NCBI RefSeq assembly: GCF_000384375.1
Contig: NZ_ARVX01000001.1
Span: 1,922,001-1,986,000, forward strand
Origin: Methylotenera versatilis 79
Lineage (GTDB): Bacteria > Pseudomonadota > Gammaproteobacteria > Burkholderiales > Methylophilaceae
Direction: 5' to 3'
Length of the DNA stretch: 64,000 nucleotides
Positions 9,397 through 18,062 of the stretch are shown here, one piece after another (the stretch's first letter is position 1; each line of letters starts with the position of its first letter). A program made the translations under genes and the position numbers. The notes below the pieces were generated by a model. That model had not been told where the DNA came from. It saw nothing but the letters and a program-made list of their open reading frames with translations, and searched no databases.

Positions 9397-10287
9397 ATGC
9401 ACATTCCAATTTTTACCGATGAAGTGGATATTAAAGGTGGCTGGCACGGCGCACAACTAGCCAAGGCTTTTGCCACGCATTCTATAGAAGCCGTTTTTGT
9501 GTCATTAAGAGATTGTGTGATGGATTTGTCAGGGCAATTGCCGCATATTCAAATTCCCCATTTTAATGCCTTGCCCAAAGCCGCTTTTGTACGCGGCATT
9601 GCAGGCGGAACCTTGCAGCAGATTACCACTCGTTTAAATATTCTACACATGTTGAAAATGCAGGGCGTATTGATTTACAACGACGCGAAAGCGATTGAGC
9701 GCACCGTGGATAAAGGTATGACCAGTTTTTTACTGCATCAGGCCGGCATCAAAACACCGCAAACATGGGTGTGTGAATCTCGAAAAATGGCGCATGAAAT
9801 TATTCATGCTGAGAAAGTTAACCAACAAAAACCGTTAATTATTAAGCCGTTATTTGGCTCGCAAGGGCAGGGCGTCAGGTTGGTGCATGAGCCGATTCCA
9901 TTGCCGATGGATGCACATGTGGATGGCGTTTTTTATTTGCAAGCTTTGATTAAATCCAGCCATGATTACCGCGTATTTGTGGTGAATAATCAGGCAATCG
10001 CCGCGATGCGTCGCAGTGGCGAGGGTTGGCTACACAATGTGGCGCTTGGTGCAAATTGTGAGGCGGTTGATGATGTTGATATTTTAGGCCTGGCTGAGAA
10101 AGCTGCCAAAACTTTGGATATTGCCTATTGCGGCGTAGATATTATCCGTGATGAAAGTGGTGTGTTGTATGTGTTGGAAGTGAATAGCATTCCTGCCTGG
10201 CGTGGCTTACAAACTGTCACGCAAACTAATATTGCACAAGCTTTAGTCGATGATTGTTTGAGTCAGCTTTCAAATCTCAATGCATAA
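9397..10287 (+). CDS. Orf5-type RimK-like ATP-grasp ligase
   Basis: This ATP-grasp protein of about 296 aa resembles RimK/MptN ligases, which add glutamate through an acyl-phosphate. The nucleotide-binding lysine region PLIIKPLFGSQGQGVRLV (about residues 146-163) and the metal-binding end GVDIIRD...YVLEVNSIPAWRGLQ are clear. In methylotrophs the gene is known as orf5 and belongs to the H4MPT island. Glutamylation of H4MPT or of methylofuran is plausible but not proven. I take ATG 9397 over TTG 9394 because GGG at 9390-9392 is better spaced. It follows mch by nine bases. Confidence 0.8.
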   Translation: MHIPIFTDEVDIKGGWHGAQLAKAFATHSIEAVFVSLRDCVMDLSGQLPHIQIPHFNALPKAAFVRGIAGGTLQQITTRLNILHMLKMQGVLIYNDAKAIERTVDKGMTSFLLHQAGIKTPQTWVCESRKMAHEIIHAEKVNQQKPLIIKPLFGSQGQGVRLVHEPIPLPMDAHVDGVFYLQALIKSSHDYRVFVVNNQAIAAMRRSGEGWLHNVALGANCEAVDDVDILGLAEKAAKTLDIAYCGVDIIRDESGVLYVLEVNSIPAWRGLQTVTQTNIAQALVDDCLSQLSNLNA

Positions 10288-10299
10288 AATCTAAACGCT

Positions 10300-11166
10300 A
10301 TGTCTAGTCTTAATCTGCAAATAAGCCAACTTTTCAAAACAGCTTGTATCGCTGAACTTGAAGCATTAAAACCGGGCAATGTGCATATTTTTGCAGATGG
10401 TCACGGCATGACCATTCATGATTTTATTAAAAGTGCGGATGCCGTTTCTAAAGTGATTGCACAGCCAGATTTAAGTTTGGGGCAACGCATTTTAGTTAGC
10501 GTAGAGGCGACTCAAAAAGCAGTGGGTTGCAATACCAATTTAGGCATTATTTTATTATGCGCACCTTTAATCCAAGCAGTTTTAACAGTAACAAAAGGTA
10601 ATTTACAGCAGCGTTTACAACAAGTTTTGCAGCAGACGATAATCAGCGACGCGCAATATACTTTTGATGCGATTGCGCTGGCGAATCCTGCTGGTTTAGG
10701 TGATGCAGCCCAGCACGATGTGCATCAGGCAGCCGATTGTACTTTGCTGCAAGCGATGCAAATAGCGTCAGAGCGAGATTTGATCGCCATGCAATACACT
10801 AATGGATTTGAGACGATTTTTAATCTATCTTTGCCCATTCTGGCACAAGAAAATATTAAAAATAATGCTGCTCTAAATGATTCTTGGCTAACCACGAAAC
10901 TCTATCTGACTTTGCTCTCAACTTATGCTGATTCACATATTATGCGCAAGCACGGCGCAAAAATCGCGACTGAAATTCAGCAGCAAGCTAACCAGCATTT
11001 AACAATTTTTAACCTTTCAGACAATCCTAAACTGTATCAAAGCAAGCTGCTCGCGTGGGATAATCAACTGAAGCAAGCGCACATAAATCCAGGAACCAGT
11101 GCCGATTTAACGGTCGCCAGTTTATTTGCTCAGGCAATCAATAAATTGATTCAGTTTGATGGTTAA
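10300..11166 (+). CDS. Orf7, triphosphoribosyl-dephospho-CoA synthase (CitG)-like protein
   Basis: This 288-aa protein belongs to the CitG/MdcB family. Its motifs are ELEALKPGNVH at the N-terminus, VGCNTNLGIILLCAPL in the middle and NPGTSADLTVASLFA at the C-terminus. Family members join dephospho-CoA to ATP through a ribosyl linkage. No citrate lyase or malonate decarboxylase genes are nearby, so the methylotroph Orf7 probably catalyses an analogous ribosyl transfer in H4MPT synthesis. That is inference. It closes the island, 12 bases after Orf5. Confidence 0.8.
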   Translation: MSSLNLQISQLFKTACIAELEALKPGNVHIFADGHGMTIHDFIKSADAVSKVIAQPDLSLGQRILVSVEATQKAVGCNTNLGIILLCAPLIQAVLTVTKGNLQQRLQQVLQQTIISDAQYTFDAIALANPAGLGDAAQHDVHQAADCTLLQAMQIASERDLIAMQYTNGFETIFNLSLPILAQENIKNNAALNDSWLTTKLYLTLLSTYADSHIMRKHGAKIATEIQQQANQHLTIFNLSDNPKLYQSKLLAWDNQLKQAHINPGTSADLTVASLFAQAINKLIQFDG

Positions 11167-11209
11167 CTATCTGTTAGATTGCAATCGCTAGCTGGAAAAA
11201 GGTTGGGAA

Positions 11210-11893
11210 ATGAAAATAGCATTTTTAGAAGATAATGCGAGTTTTGCAGAAGATATCGTACGTTCACTTACCTTGGTAGGCCACGAAGTACATCATTACT
11301 TAACTGGGCGTGAGTGCTTAAAAGCAGTTTCTAGTGATCAGTTTGATCTATGTCTGCTGGATTGGGAAGTGCTCGATATGACTGGGCCAGAAGTCATGGC
11401 TAGTTTGAAGCTAAAAGGTAATATTCCGCCGGTGATTTTTTTGACGGGCAGAGATGCAGAAGAGGATATCGTCCAGGCGATGGATGCGGGCGCAGATGAT
11501 TTTATTGTAAAGCCGCCAAACATCAGTGTGTTGAATGCCCGAATCAATGCGCTATATCGCAGGGTTAATCCGAATAAAAGTCAGCCAGATTCCATCAATT
11601 ACGGTCACTTAACTGTCGATTATGCCAAAAGAAAATTTGAAATTAACGCTGAAACGGTAAAGTTAACCGAAAAAGAAACCGAATTGGCACTGTATTTTTT
11701 TGCCAATCTGGACGTACTACTTTCGCGTGGACATTTGACGAAAGTGGTGTGGGGAACAACGCCAGAAATTGATACACGCACGATCGACGTGCATGTGAGT
11801 CACTTACGTAACAAATTGAATTTATTGCCGCAATTTGGCTGGCGTTTAATTTCCGTCTATCAACAAGGTTATCGTTTAGAGCATTTGGTGTAG
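11210..11893 (+). CDS. OmpR-family response regulator
   Basis: This 227-aa regulator has a receiver domain (residues 1-115) with the acidic pair E7/D8, phosphorylation site D51 in LLDWEVLD, and the conserved lysine in FIVKPP. A winged-helix DNA-binding domain follows (residues 125-227, ending RTIDVHVSHLRNKL...ISVYQQGYRLE). It starts 43 bases after Orf7, then comes a FecR/LysM protein and a CHASE2 histidine kinase. That kinase is the likely phosphate donor. A ribosome-binding site (AAAAGG/GGGAA) precedes the ATG. Confidence 0.9.
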   Translation: MKIAFLEDNASFAEDIVRSLTLVGHEVHHYLTGRECLKAVSSDQFDLCLLDWEVLDMTGPEVMASLKLKGNIPPVIFLTGRDAEEDIVQAMDAGADDFIVKPPNISVLNARINALYRRVNPNKSQPDSINYGHLTVDYAKRKFEINAETVKLTEKETELALYFFANLDVLLSRGHLTKVVWGTTPEIDTRTIDVHVSHLRNKLNLLPQFGWRLISVYQQGYRLEHLV

Positions 11894-12005
11894 TTTTTAT
11901 GCATTGATTACGCCCATAAAAACTTAACCAATTAGCACGTTAAGTCGCCGCTATACATAATCGAAATGTACATCTAATAAATATATAAAGCCGAAATGAA
12001 TAAAA

Positions 12006-13631
12006 ATGCACCTAAATATCGCTTTACTTAACACCATAAAACTTCCAAATTTTGCATTAAGAATATTGTTATTAGCATTATTAACACCGCAAATTTCAGC
12101 AATTGCTGCAACAGAAACTTCACCAGAATGGATTTACAGTGTGCGTCCGCAGGATACGCTGATTCATTTTGGCAAACGCCACTTAATCAATCCAGATGAC
12201 TGGCGCATTTTACAAAAATTAAACCACATCAAAGATCCTTATCGCATGCCTGTTGGCAGCAAAATACGCGTGCCGCTCAGTTTAGTCAAACAAGGCCCAG
12301 CCAGTGCAGAAGTGATATTGACCTCTGGCGTGGTTTATATTTTAAGTGTAGATAAATCTAAAAAATTGGTTATTGTCGGTCAGCAATTAAATGTGGGTGA
12401 TGAATTGCAAACCGCTGATAAAAGTAAGCTGAATATTCGTTTTGCTGATGGGTCAATTGTAACCATGCAGCCCAATTCCACTTTAAAGCTAGATACATTA
12501 AGCATGTATAGCGGTGGCGGCATGGTTGATACTAAGTTGCGCTTGCAACAGGGCGAGGTGGATGTGGAAGCAAACCCTAAAAAAGTACGCGGCAATCAGA
12601 TGAAAATTTTTACGCCAACCGCAGTGGCGGCGGTTCGAGGCACAGAATTTCGGGTGTCAACCGATGCACACAGTGTTCGGCAAGAAACGCTTGATGGCCA
12701 AGTGGCACTGTCTGCCGCAGGTGAAGAAGTGGCAGTTAAAAAAGGTTATGGCAGTTTGTCTGAGAATGGCCAAGCGCCGCAACCACCTGTGATGTTATTG
12801 CCTGCGCCAGATACAAAATCGCTGCCAGTTAAGTTAACCGCTTTGCCGATTACTTTCACAATGCCAGCGCAAAAAGATGCAACTGCTTGGATAGGAAAAA
12901 TCTACAAAGAAGCGCAATTTAATACTGTATTGGCAGAGAATGAAAGTCAAACCAGCCATTTGGATTTTGGCGATTTGGATGATGGGCAATATTATTTGCA
13001 AGTACGTGCAAAAGATAACAAAGGTTTCGAAGGTTATGACGCAACGCATGTGTTTAATTTGAAAGCGCGTCCGTTTGCGCCGCAGCCGGTTTCGCCACGC
13101 CAAGCAGAGGTCGTGACAGATTCCAAACCTACATTCAGTTGGTCAGCGGTCAATATGGCGAAAACCTATTTGGTTGAACTGGCTAAAGACGCACAATTCA
13201 GTCATTTGTTACAAACCGAGCAAGTAGTTACCAATCAATTTATCCCAGCAAATGTATTACAAACAGGCGAATACTTTTGGCGATTAGCCAGTGTGAATGG
13301 TGATGATATTGGGCCTTATTCGAGCGTTAATCATTTTAAGTACAAGCCTAAACCGCCAGCGCCAGATATTAGTCAACTGGTGGCTAAAGTGGAAAATAAT
13401 CGGGCATATATTACGACGATTGATCCGCCACAAGGCTTTGTTTATGAGGCGATGGTAGACAATGAAAAAAATCATCAAATGAACGTTTGGCGGGCCGTTG
13501 GGTTAAGCGGGAAATTTGATTTCTTGCTACGCGAATATGGCAAGCAAACGCTGCGTTTACGCTTGATTGATTCTGACGGTTTAGCAGGTTTAGAAGCGAA
13601 AACGGAATTTGATGCCAACTCACAATGGTAA
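12006..13631 (+). CDS. Exported LysM/FecR-domain protein
   Basis: This 541-aa protein has an N-terminal hydrophobic export signal ending near AIAATE. A LysM-like peptidoglycan-binding motif follows (YSVRPQDTLIHFGKRHLIN...VPVGSKIRVP-type pattern, residues 46-95), then a FecR domain (about 120-240, with ADGSIVTMQPNSTLKL and TPTAVAAVRGTEFRV). Two or three fibronectin-like beta repeats (about 275-445; the second has SKPTFSWSAVNMAKTYLVEL) come before the C-terminus. Such proteins sit in the periplasm or at the outer membrane and are often coded beside CHASE2 sensors. Here the gene is sandwiched between a response regulator and a CHASE2 kinase, so it may be part of signal input. The ligand is unknown. 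Confidence 0.85.
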   Translation: MHLNIALLNTIKLPNFALRILLLALLTPQISAIAATETSPEWIYSVRPQDTLIHFGKRHLINPDDWRILQKLNHIKDPYRMPVGSKIRVPLSLVKQGPASAEVILTSGVVYILSVDKSKKLVIVGQQLNVGDELQTADKSKLNIRFADGSIVTMQPNSTLKLDTLSMYSGGGMVDTKLRLQQGEVDVEANPKKVRGNQMKIFTPTAVAAVRGTEFRVSTDAHSVRQETLDGQVALSAAGEEVAVKKGYGSLSENGQAPQPPVMLLPAPDTKSLPVKLTALPITFTMPAQKDATAWIGKIYKEAQFNTVLAENESQTSHLDFGDLDDGQYYLQVRAKDNKGFEGYDATHVFNLKARPFAPQPVSPRQAEVVTDSKPTFSWSAVNMAKTYLVELAKDAQFSHLLQTEQVVTNQFIPANVLQTGEYFWRLASVNGDDIGPYSSVNHFKYKPKPPAPDISQLVAKVENNRAYITTIDPPQGFVYEAMVDNEKNHQMNVWRAVGLSGKFDFLLREYGKQTLRLRLIDSDGLAGLEAKTEFDANSQW

Positions 13632-13682
13632 TATCAAGTTATTAATTTTTACTTAAATTAAGCATTTTGGAAAAGCCATCAT

Positions 13683-15638
13683 TTGAAACACATGCGTTTT
13701 AACGATTATGTATCGACAGCGCTAATTTTGCTGTGTTTGGTGGTGTCAATCCATTTAACTGGGCTATTTTCACGTGTCGATAACTTGATATTTGATATTG
13801 GTCAAAAAAGCCATATAACAGCTGCGCCTTCTGACATTGTAATCGTCGCGATTGATGAAAATAGTTTATCCCAATTAGGCCGCTGGCCTTGGCCTCGGCA
13901 AGTCCATGCTAATTTAATCCAACGCCTCAAGCAAGAAAATACACGCGCAATTGGCTTGGATGTTGTTTTTTCTGAATCCGACCAATTAAATCCAGAGGCA
14001 GATATTGCCCTGGCAGAATCTATACAGCAAGCCAAAAATGTCGTTCTACCAGTATTGCTGGAAACGACGCGGATAAATGGTCAATTGGTTGAAACACTGC
14101 CATTACCAATTTTGGCTAAAAATGCAGCTGATTTAGGTCGTGTGCATGCGGTTTTAGATGAAGATGGTATTGCACGCAGTGTTTATTTATTTGAAGGCAT
14201 TGGCGCACCCGTTTGGCAACACTTTTCGCAAGCAGTTTTAAATGTTGCGCTTAAACAGCCTTCAAAAAATCAATTTCAAACGCAAACCATTCTGCAAGAC
14301 TCTCAGCAAGATTTAGATGAAAACGGCACTTTCTCTTTAAAACGCCAGCAACAAAAAAAAGTCAATTTTCGAGGGCCACCCGGTCACTTTTCTACTATTT
14401 CTTATGTGCAAGTGTTAAATGGGGAGTTTGAAAAAGATGCGTTTAAAGACAAGATTGTGCTCATCGGCGCCACCGCGTCTGGTATGAACGATTTATTGGC
14501 TACGCCCGTGTCAGGTTTAGGGCAGTCAATGGCGGGAGTCGAGTTTCATGCCAATGTACTAGATTCAATGCGCAACAAAGGCTTAATCGACAGTGTGCCA
14601 TTGTGGTTAAGTCTAGTGATTTTAATCGTATTGGCGTTGCTGCCTTTGGTGTGGATGCCCAAATTATCTGCATTAAATGGCTTGGTCTCTACTTTAATTT
14701 ATTTCGGGTCGATTGGTTTACTAGCCGCCATTTTACCCAGAATGTTGAGTATCTGGATTTCACCATCGGCTGCTTTGCTGCCCATTTTAATTTCTTATCC
14801 TGTGTGGAGTTGGCGTAAATTAGAAGCGGCTCAACGCTATTTAGACCAAGAGTTAGCTTATTTAAACAGTTTAATACTCAAACCAGACGCAAAAGATAAT
14901 ACATCGCACAGCTACGATAATTTTGATGCGCGCATTGAACAAGTGCGTGCGGCGGGGCAACAATTGCGATTTTTACAAAATGACCGCAAAGAGGTATTGG
15001 CATTTATCTCGCATGATTTACGTGCCCCATTAGCGAGTGCAATAATGGCGTTAGAAGAACATCAGCAGCTCAAATCCAGACTATATGCACCGCTATCGCA
15101 GGCCTTGCATTTGGCGGAAGATTTTCTGCAGGCTTCACGCGCAGAAATGAGTAATCGTGCCGATTTTAAAGAGTTGGATTTTGCTGGCATTACGCATCAG
15201 GCGGTAGATGACGCTTACGAAAACGCGCTTAAGAGAAATATCACGCTGGAAAGAGATATTGTAGATGGCTTGGTTTGGGTGAATGGCAATTTTGGTTTAC
15301 TACAACGGGCGATTCTAAATTTGGTACTGAACGCGATTAAGTTTGCACCCGAATATTCTACGGTTTTAATACGGTTAACTTATGCGGATAAACATGCTGT
15401 GATGAGCGTGATTGATCGTGGTCCAGGTATTCCATTAGATGAACAGAAACAGCTATTTAAGCGATTCAGTCGCTTGAAAAGTGGTCAAGCCGATGGCGCT
15501 GGTTTAGGTTTGTATTTTGTACATACCGTAGCTGAAAAACATTTAGGCAGCGTTGATGTGGAAAGCGATTTAGGACAAAAAACCAGTTTTAATTTGCGTT
15601 TACCAGTGTTGAGTTTTCAGCAGTATTTAAGTATTTAA
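13683..15638 (+). CDS. CHASE2-domain sensor histidine kinase
   Basis: This 651-aa membrane kinase starts with one transmembrane helix (residues 11-28), followed by a periplasmic CHASE2 domain (about 35-310, with DIVIVAIDENSLSQLGRWPWPR and VLIGATASGMNDLLATP). Three transmembrane helices then lead into the cytoplasmic HisKA domain with phospho-accepting H444 in FISHDLRAPL. The HATPase domain follows (N-box LVLNAIKFAPEYS, G-boxes DRGPGIPLDE and GLGLYFV). I take the TTG start because GGAAAA lies eight bases before it; ATG 13692 is the alternative. It is cotranscribed with the FecR protein (51-base gap) and probably phosphorylates the upstream OmpR-type regulator. Confidence 0.92.
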   Translation: MKHMRFNDYVSTALILLCLVVSIHLTGLFSRVDNLIFDIGQKSHITAAPSDIVIVAIDENSLSQLGRWPWPRQVHANLIQRLKQENTRAIGLDVVFSESDQLNPEADIALAESIQQAKNVVLPVLLETTRINGQLVETLPLPILAKNAADLGRVHAVLDEDGIARSVYLFEGIGAPVWQHFSQAVLNVALKQPSKNQFQTQTILQDSQQDLDENGTFSLKRQQQKKVNFRGPPGHFSTISYVQVLNGEFEKDAFKDKIVLIGATASGMNDLLATPVSGLGQSMAGVEFHANVLDSMRNKGLIDSVPLWLSLVILIVLALLPLVWMPKLSALNGLVSTLIYFGSIGLLAAILPRMLSIWISPSAALLPILISYPVWSWRKLEAAQRYLDQELAYLNSLILKPDAKDNTSHSYDNFDARIEQVRAAGQQLRFLQNDRKEVLAFISHDLRAPLASAIMALEEHQQLKSRLYAPLSQALHLAEDFLQASRAEMSNRADFKELDFAGITHQAVDDAYENALKRNITLERDIVDGLVWVNGNFGLLQRAILNLVLNAIKFAPEYSTVLIRLTYADKHAVMSVIDRGPGIPLDEQKQLFKRFSRLKSGQADGAGLGLYFVHTVAEKHLGSVDVESDLGQKTSFNLRLPVLSFQQYLSI

Positions 15639-15661
15639 TAACAATAAAATATATTGTTATA

Positions 15662-16522
15662 TCAAATAAATAGCGGCAATTTAATCAGTTTTTTTGCAAT
15701 ATACAAATCATTGTCAGCCGCTGCAATCCAGTCCTCTACATCTTCATATGGACTACATTCCGCAATGCCATAATGAAACGAGCTATGAAATTTGATTTGG
15801 TTGCTGGTGGTGTGTTGAAAGCTTGCGCAAATATTTTGGATTCTTGCCAGCATCAATCCAGCCTTTTCTTGGTCAGTATTCGGCATTAAGATTAACCATT
15901 CATCACCACCATAACGAAATAATTTGTCGCCAAAACGCAGGTTCTGCTGAATTAAAGATGCCGTGTTAGCCAATACTTGATCGCCAACATTGTGTCCCCA
16001 ATCATCATTGATTTTTTTGAATTTATCTTGGTCAATCAGCGCAATAGTACAAGCGTGCTGATGCCGTTTACTACGGTTTAACTCTTGCAATAAACTAGAT
16101 TTAAGTGTCAACCGAGTGAGTGCCCCTGTTAAAGGGTCGCGCATCGTAAAGTCGCGCCATAACTCTTGATTCAACTCTTTTGACTCTTGCATAAACAAAT
16201 GCGCTTGCTGTTGGAATAAATTCAGTTGATTAAAAATAGACAAGCCAGATAGCGGATGATGAATGTTGACCGTATCATTCCACACACTTTCTAAGCGTCC
16301 TTTTATGTTGATAAAGCTTGCGAGTAGATTTTCTGGCAGCTTTAAATGGCTCAAATTTAATGTATCGAATTGATATAAATCGTGCAGTGGCGGTGAGATT
16401 TCCCCGGTTAAAATACTACGCATTTTTGTAATTAACCATTGGTGACGTACTAATATCCATGTACTGGTCACCGATAATAAATCCATCGTATTGCTGGCAA
16501 TATCTTCTTCTGAGTAATTCAT
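15662..16522 (-). CDS. Diguanylate cyclase with a degenerate CZB-like N-terminal domain
   Basis: The C-terminal GGDEF domain (about residues 125-286) makes cyclic di-GMP from two GTP. It has RDPLTGALTR, DQDKFKKIND and the active loop RYGGDEW (205-209), with Trp in the usual Phe position. An inhibitory I-site, RFGD at 196-199, sits at the canonical distance. The N-terminal helical region resembles the zinc-sensing CZB domain of DgcZ-type cyclases, but the positions of the zinc ligands hold other residues (Arg26, Tyr50, no His pair). No membrane segment is visible, so the protein is cytoplasmic. It is convergent with the CHASE2 kinase gene and divergent from tal. Confidence 0.88.
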   Translation of the reverse strand: MNYSEEDIASNTMDLLSVTSTWILVRHQWLITKMRSILTGEISPPLHDLYQFDTLNLSHLKLPENLLASFINIKGRLESVWNDTVNIHHPLSGLSIFNQLNLFQQQAHLFMQESKELNQELWRDFTMRDPLTGALTRLTLKSSLLQELNRSKRHQHACTIALIDQDKFKKINDDWGHNVGDQVLANTASLIQQNLRFGDKLFRYGGDEWLILMPNTDQEKAGLMLARIQNICASFQHTTSNQIKFHSSFHYGIAECSPYEDVEDWIAAADNDLYIAKKLIKLPLFI

Positions 16523-16798
16523 ATAAGTTAAACGTGATGTAATCCTGTGTGCCTACGAATTGTAGCCATGGCGCAAGTCAATATAAAGACATTTAACATT
16601 GTTTAACAATCTCAAATATAACACTAAACCTAATAAAATTTAGACTGGTGTTCAATCATTCTGAATTTATTTTGCGCTATAATAATGAGTTAAGCTTTAG
16701 TTTAGTTAAAAGTTATTTAGTTAAAAAATTAAGTTAAGTTGAATTTTACAAACCATGCGTAGCTCAAAAATTGGGTGCAAGCAAATTAGGAGGAAGTA
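16523..16798. promoter_or_regulatory. Divergent promoter region between the cyclase gene and tal
   Basis: This 276-bp AT-rich stretch has no coding potential that I can support. It holds a perfect TATAAT on the plus strand at 16678-16683, without a convincing -35 box, a short palindrome ATTGTT-T-AACAAT at 16598-16610, and several TTAAGTT/AGTTAA words before the tal start. A strong ribosome-binding site, AGGAGG at 16788-16793, sits five bases before the tal ATG. Confidence 0.45.
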
Positions 16799-17749
16799 AT
16801 GGCAAATCTATTAGATCAATTAAAAAGCATGACCACAATCGTAGCCGATACAGGCGACGTAGAAGCGATTAAAAGTGTAAAACCAGTGGATGCAACGACC
16901 AACCCTTCATTACTGCTTAAAGCCAGTACATTGCCGCAATATGCGCATTTGATCGAAGAATCAATTGCTTTTGCTAAAGCACAAGGCGGTAGCAAAGAAG
17001 TGCAAGTTGAAAACGCAGCAGACAAATTAGCTGTGTTAATCGGCATCGAAATCTCTAAAGTAGTGCCAGGCCGTATCTCTACAGAAGTAGATGCACGTCT
17101 TTCATTCAACGTAGAAAAAATGGTCGCTAAAGGCCGTAAATTAATCAAATTCTACCAAGAAGCAGGCGTAGGTAAAGATCGCGTGTTGATCAAATTAGCA
17201 TCAACATGGGAAGGCATCAAAGCTGGTGAGATTCTTGAAAAAGAAGGCATCCAATGTAACCTCACATTGTTATTCGGTTTCGGCCAAGCACGCGCATGTG
17301 CTGAAGCAGGTGTATTCTTGATTTCTCCATTCGTTGGCCGTATCTTAGATTGGTACAAAGCTAAAACTGGTGAAACATATACACAAGAAACTGACCCAGG
17401 CGTTGTTTCTGTACGTGCAATTTATGCATATTACAAAGAACATGGCTACAAAACTGTAGTGATGGGCGCTTCATTCCGTAACGTTGGCGAGTTAATTGCA
17501 CTTGCAGGTTGTGATCGTTTAACTGTTTCACCAAACTTATTGCAAGATTTGGCTGCAACAGAAGGCACATTGACACGCGTGTTAACTGATGGCGGTGCTA
17601 AAAAATCACCGGGTGCTAAATTAACTGAAGAAGAATTCCGTTTCCAATTGAACGAAGACGCAATGGCAACAGAAAAATTGGCTGAAGGTATTCGTGGTTT
17701 CGTTGTAGACCAAAACAAATTAGAAGCAGCATTAAGCGCTAAGTTGTAA
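16799..17749 (+). CDS. tal: Transaldolase
   Basis: This 316-aa TalB-type transaldolase moves a dihydroxyacetone unit between sugar phosphates in the regeneration phase of the RuMP cycle. The N-terminal [12 protein letters not shown] block and the Schiff-base lysine K132 in [11 protein letters not shown] are present, and the length matches the family. The ribosome-binding site is close to perfect (AGGAGG, five-base spacer) and codon choice is strongly biased, both signs of high expression. It precedes hps and hpi on the same strand but with 313 bases to hps, so the latter probably also has its own promoter. Confidence 0.97.
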   Translation: MANLLDQLKSMTTIVADTGDVEAIKSVKPVDATTNPSLLLKASTLPQYAHLIEESIAFAKAQGGSKEVQVENAADKLAVLIGIEISKVVPGRISTEVDARLSFNVEKMVAKGRKLIKFYQEAGVGKDRVLIKLASTWEGIKAGEILEKEGIQCNLTLLFGFGQARACAEAGVFLISPFVGRILDWYKAKTGETYTQETDPGVVSVRAIYAYYKEHGYKTVVMGASFRNVGELIALAGCDRLTVSPNLLQDLAATEGTLTRVLTDGGAKKSPGAKLTEEEFRFQLNEDAMATEKLAEGIRGFVVDQNKLEAALSAKL

Positions 17750-18062
17750 AGCGAAAAATGATCAGTTTTTTAGTGTTAAGTCACACAGGCTAAGTCACGA
17801 AACTGTAACTTAGTTGTAATATCGATGGTTTAACATTGACAATCATGGGCTGGACGCATAATATAATGCGTCCAGCTTAAAATTCACTAAACGCTAGACG
17901 GTATTTGGTCTGCAAGCACTTAACAATCATTTCGTGCAAAAAATTTAGTGGTAAGAAAGCAGTAATCTTTTTTGTAACATCATCTTTACGGTGATTAATT
18001 TTTCAAATTAATTGTTGTGAAAATTTAGTTACTAACAATAATTTTCAATCGGAGAGTACACC
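17750..18062 (+). other. Long intergenic region and leader between tal and hps
   Basis: These 313 bases carry no gene that I can support. They hold a promoter/palindrome element at 17836-17876, described separately, and a long AT-rich stretch that would form a 5' leader of roughly 190 bases. A ribosome-binding site, GGAGAG at 18051-18056, lies six bases before the hps ATG. I could not identify a known riboswitch in the leader. Confidence 0.5.
17836..17876 (+). promoter_or_regulatory. Promoter-like boxes interlocked with a perfect 11-bp palindrome
   Basis: TTGACA at 17836-17841 and TATAAT at 17862-17867 both match the sigma-70 consensus but are 20 bases apart, longer than the usual 17. CATAAT at 17857-17862, with a 15-base spacer, is an alternative. 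A perfect inverted repeat, GCTGGACGCAT (17849-17859) with ATGCGTCCAGC (17866-17876) around a 6-base centre, overlaps the spacer and the -10 box. It could be an operator controlling hps, or a hairpin ending tal transcripts. No good T-run follows it. Confidence 0.5.

Noticed and set aside
17849-17880. The palindrome after tal as an ordinary rho-independent terminator
   Set aside because: The stem is perfect but the following bases (TTAAAATTC) are not a proper T-run, and promoter boxes overlap it; I list it as a regulatory element instead.
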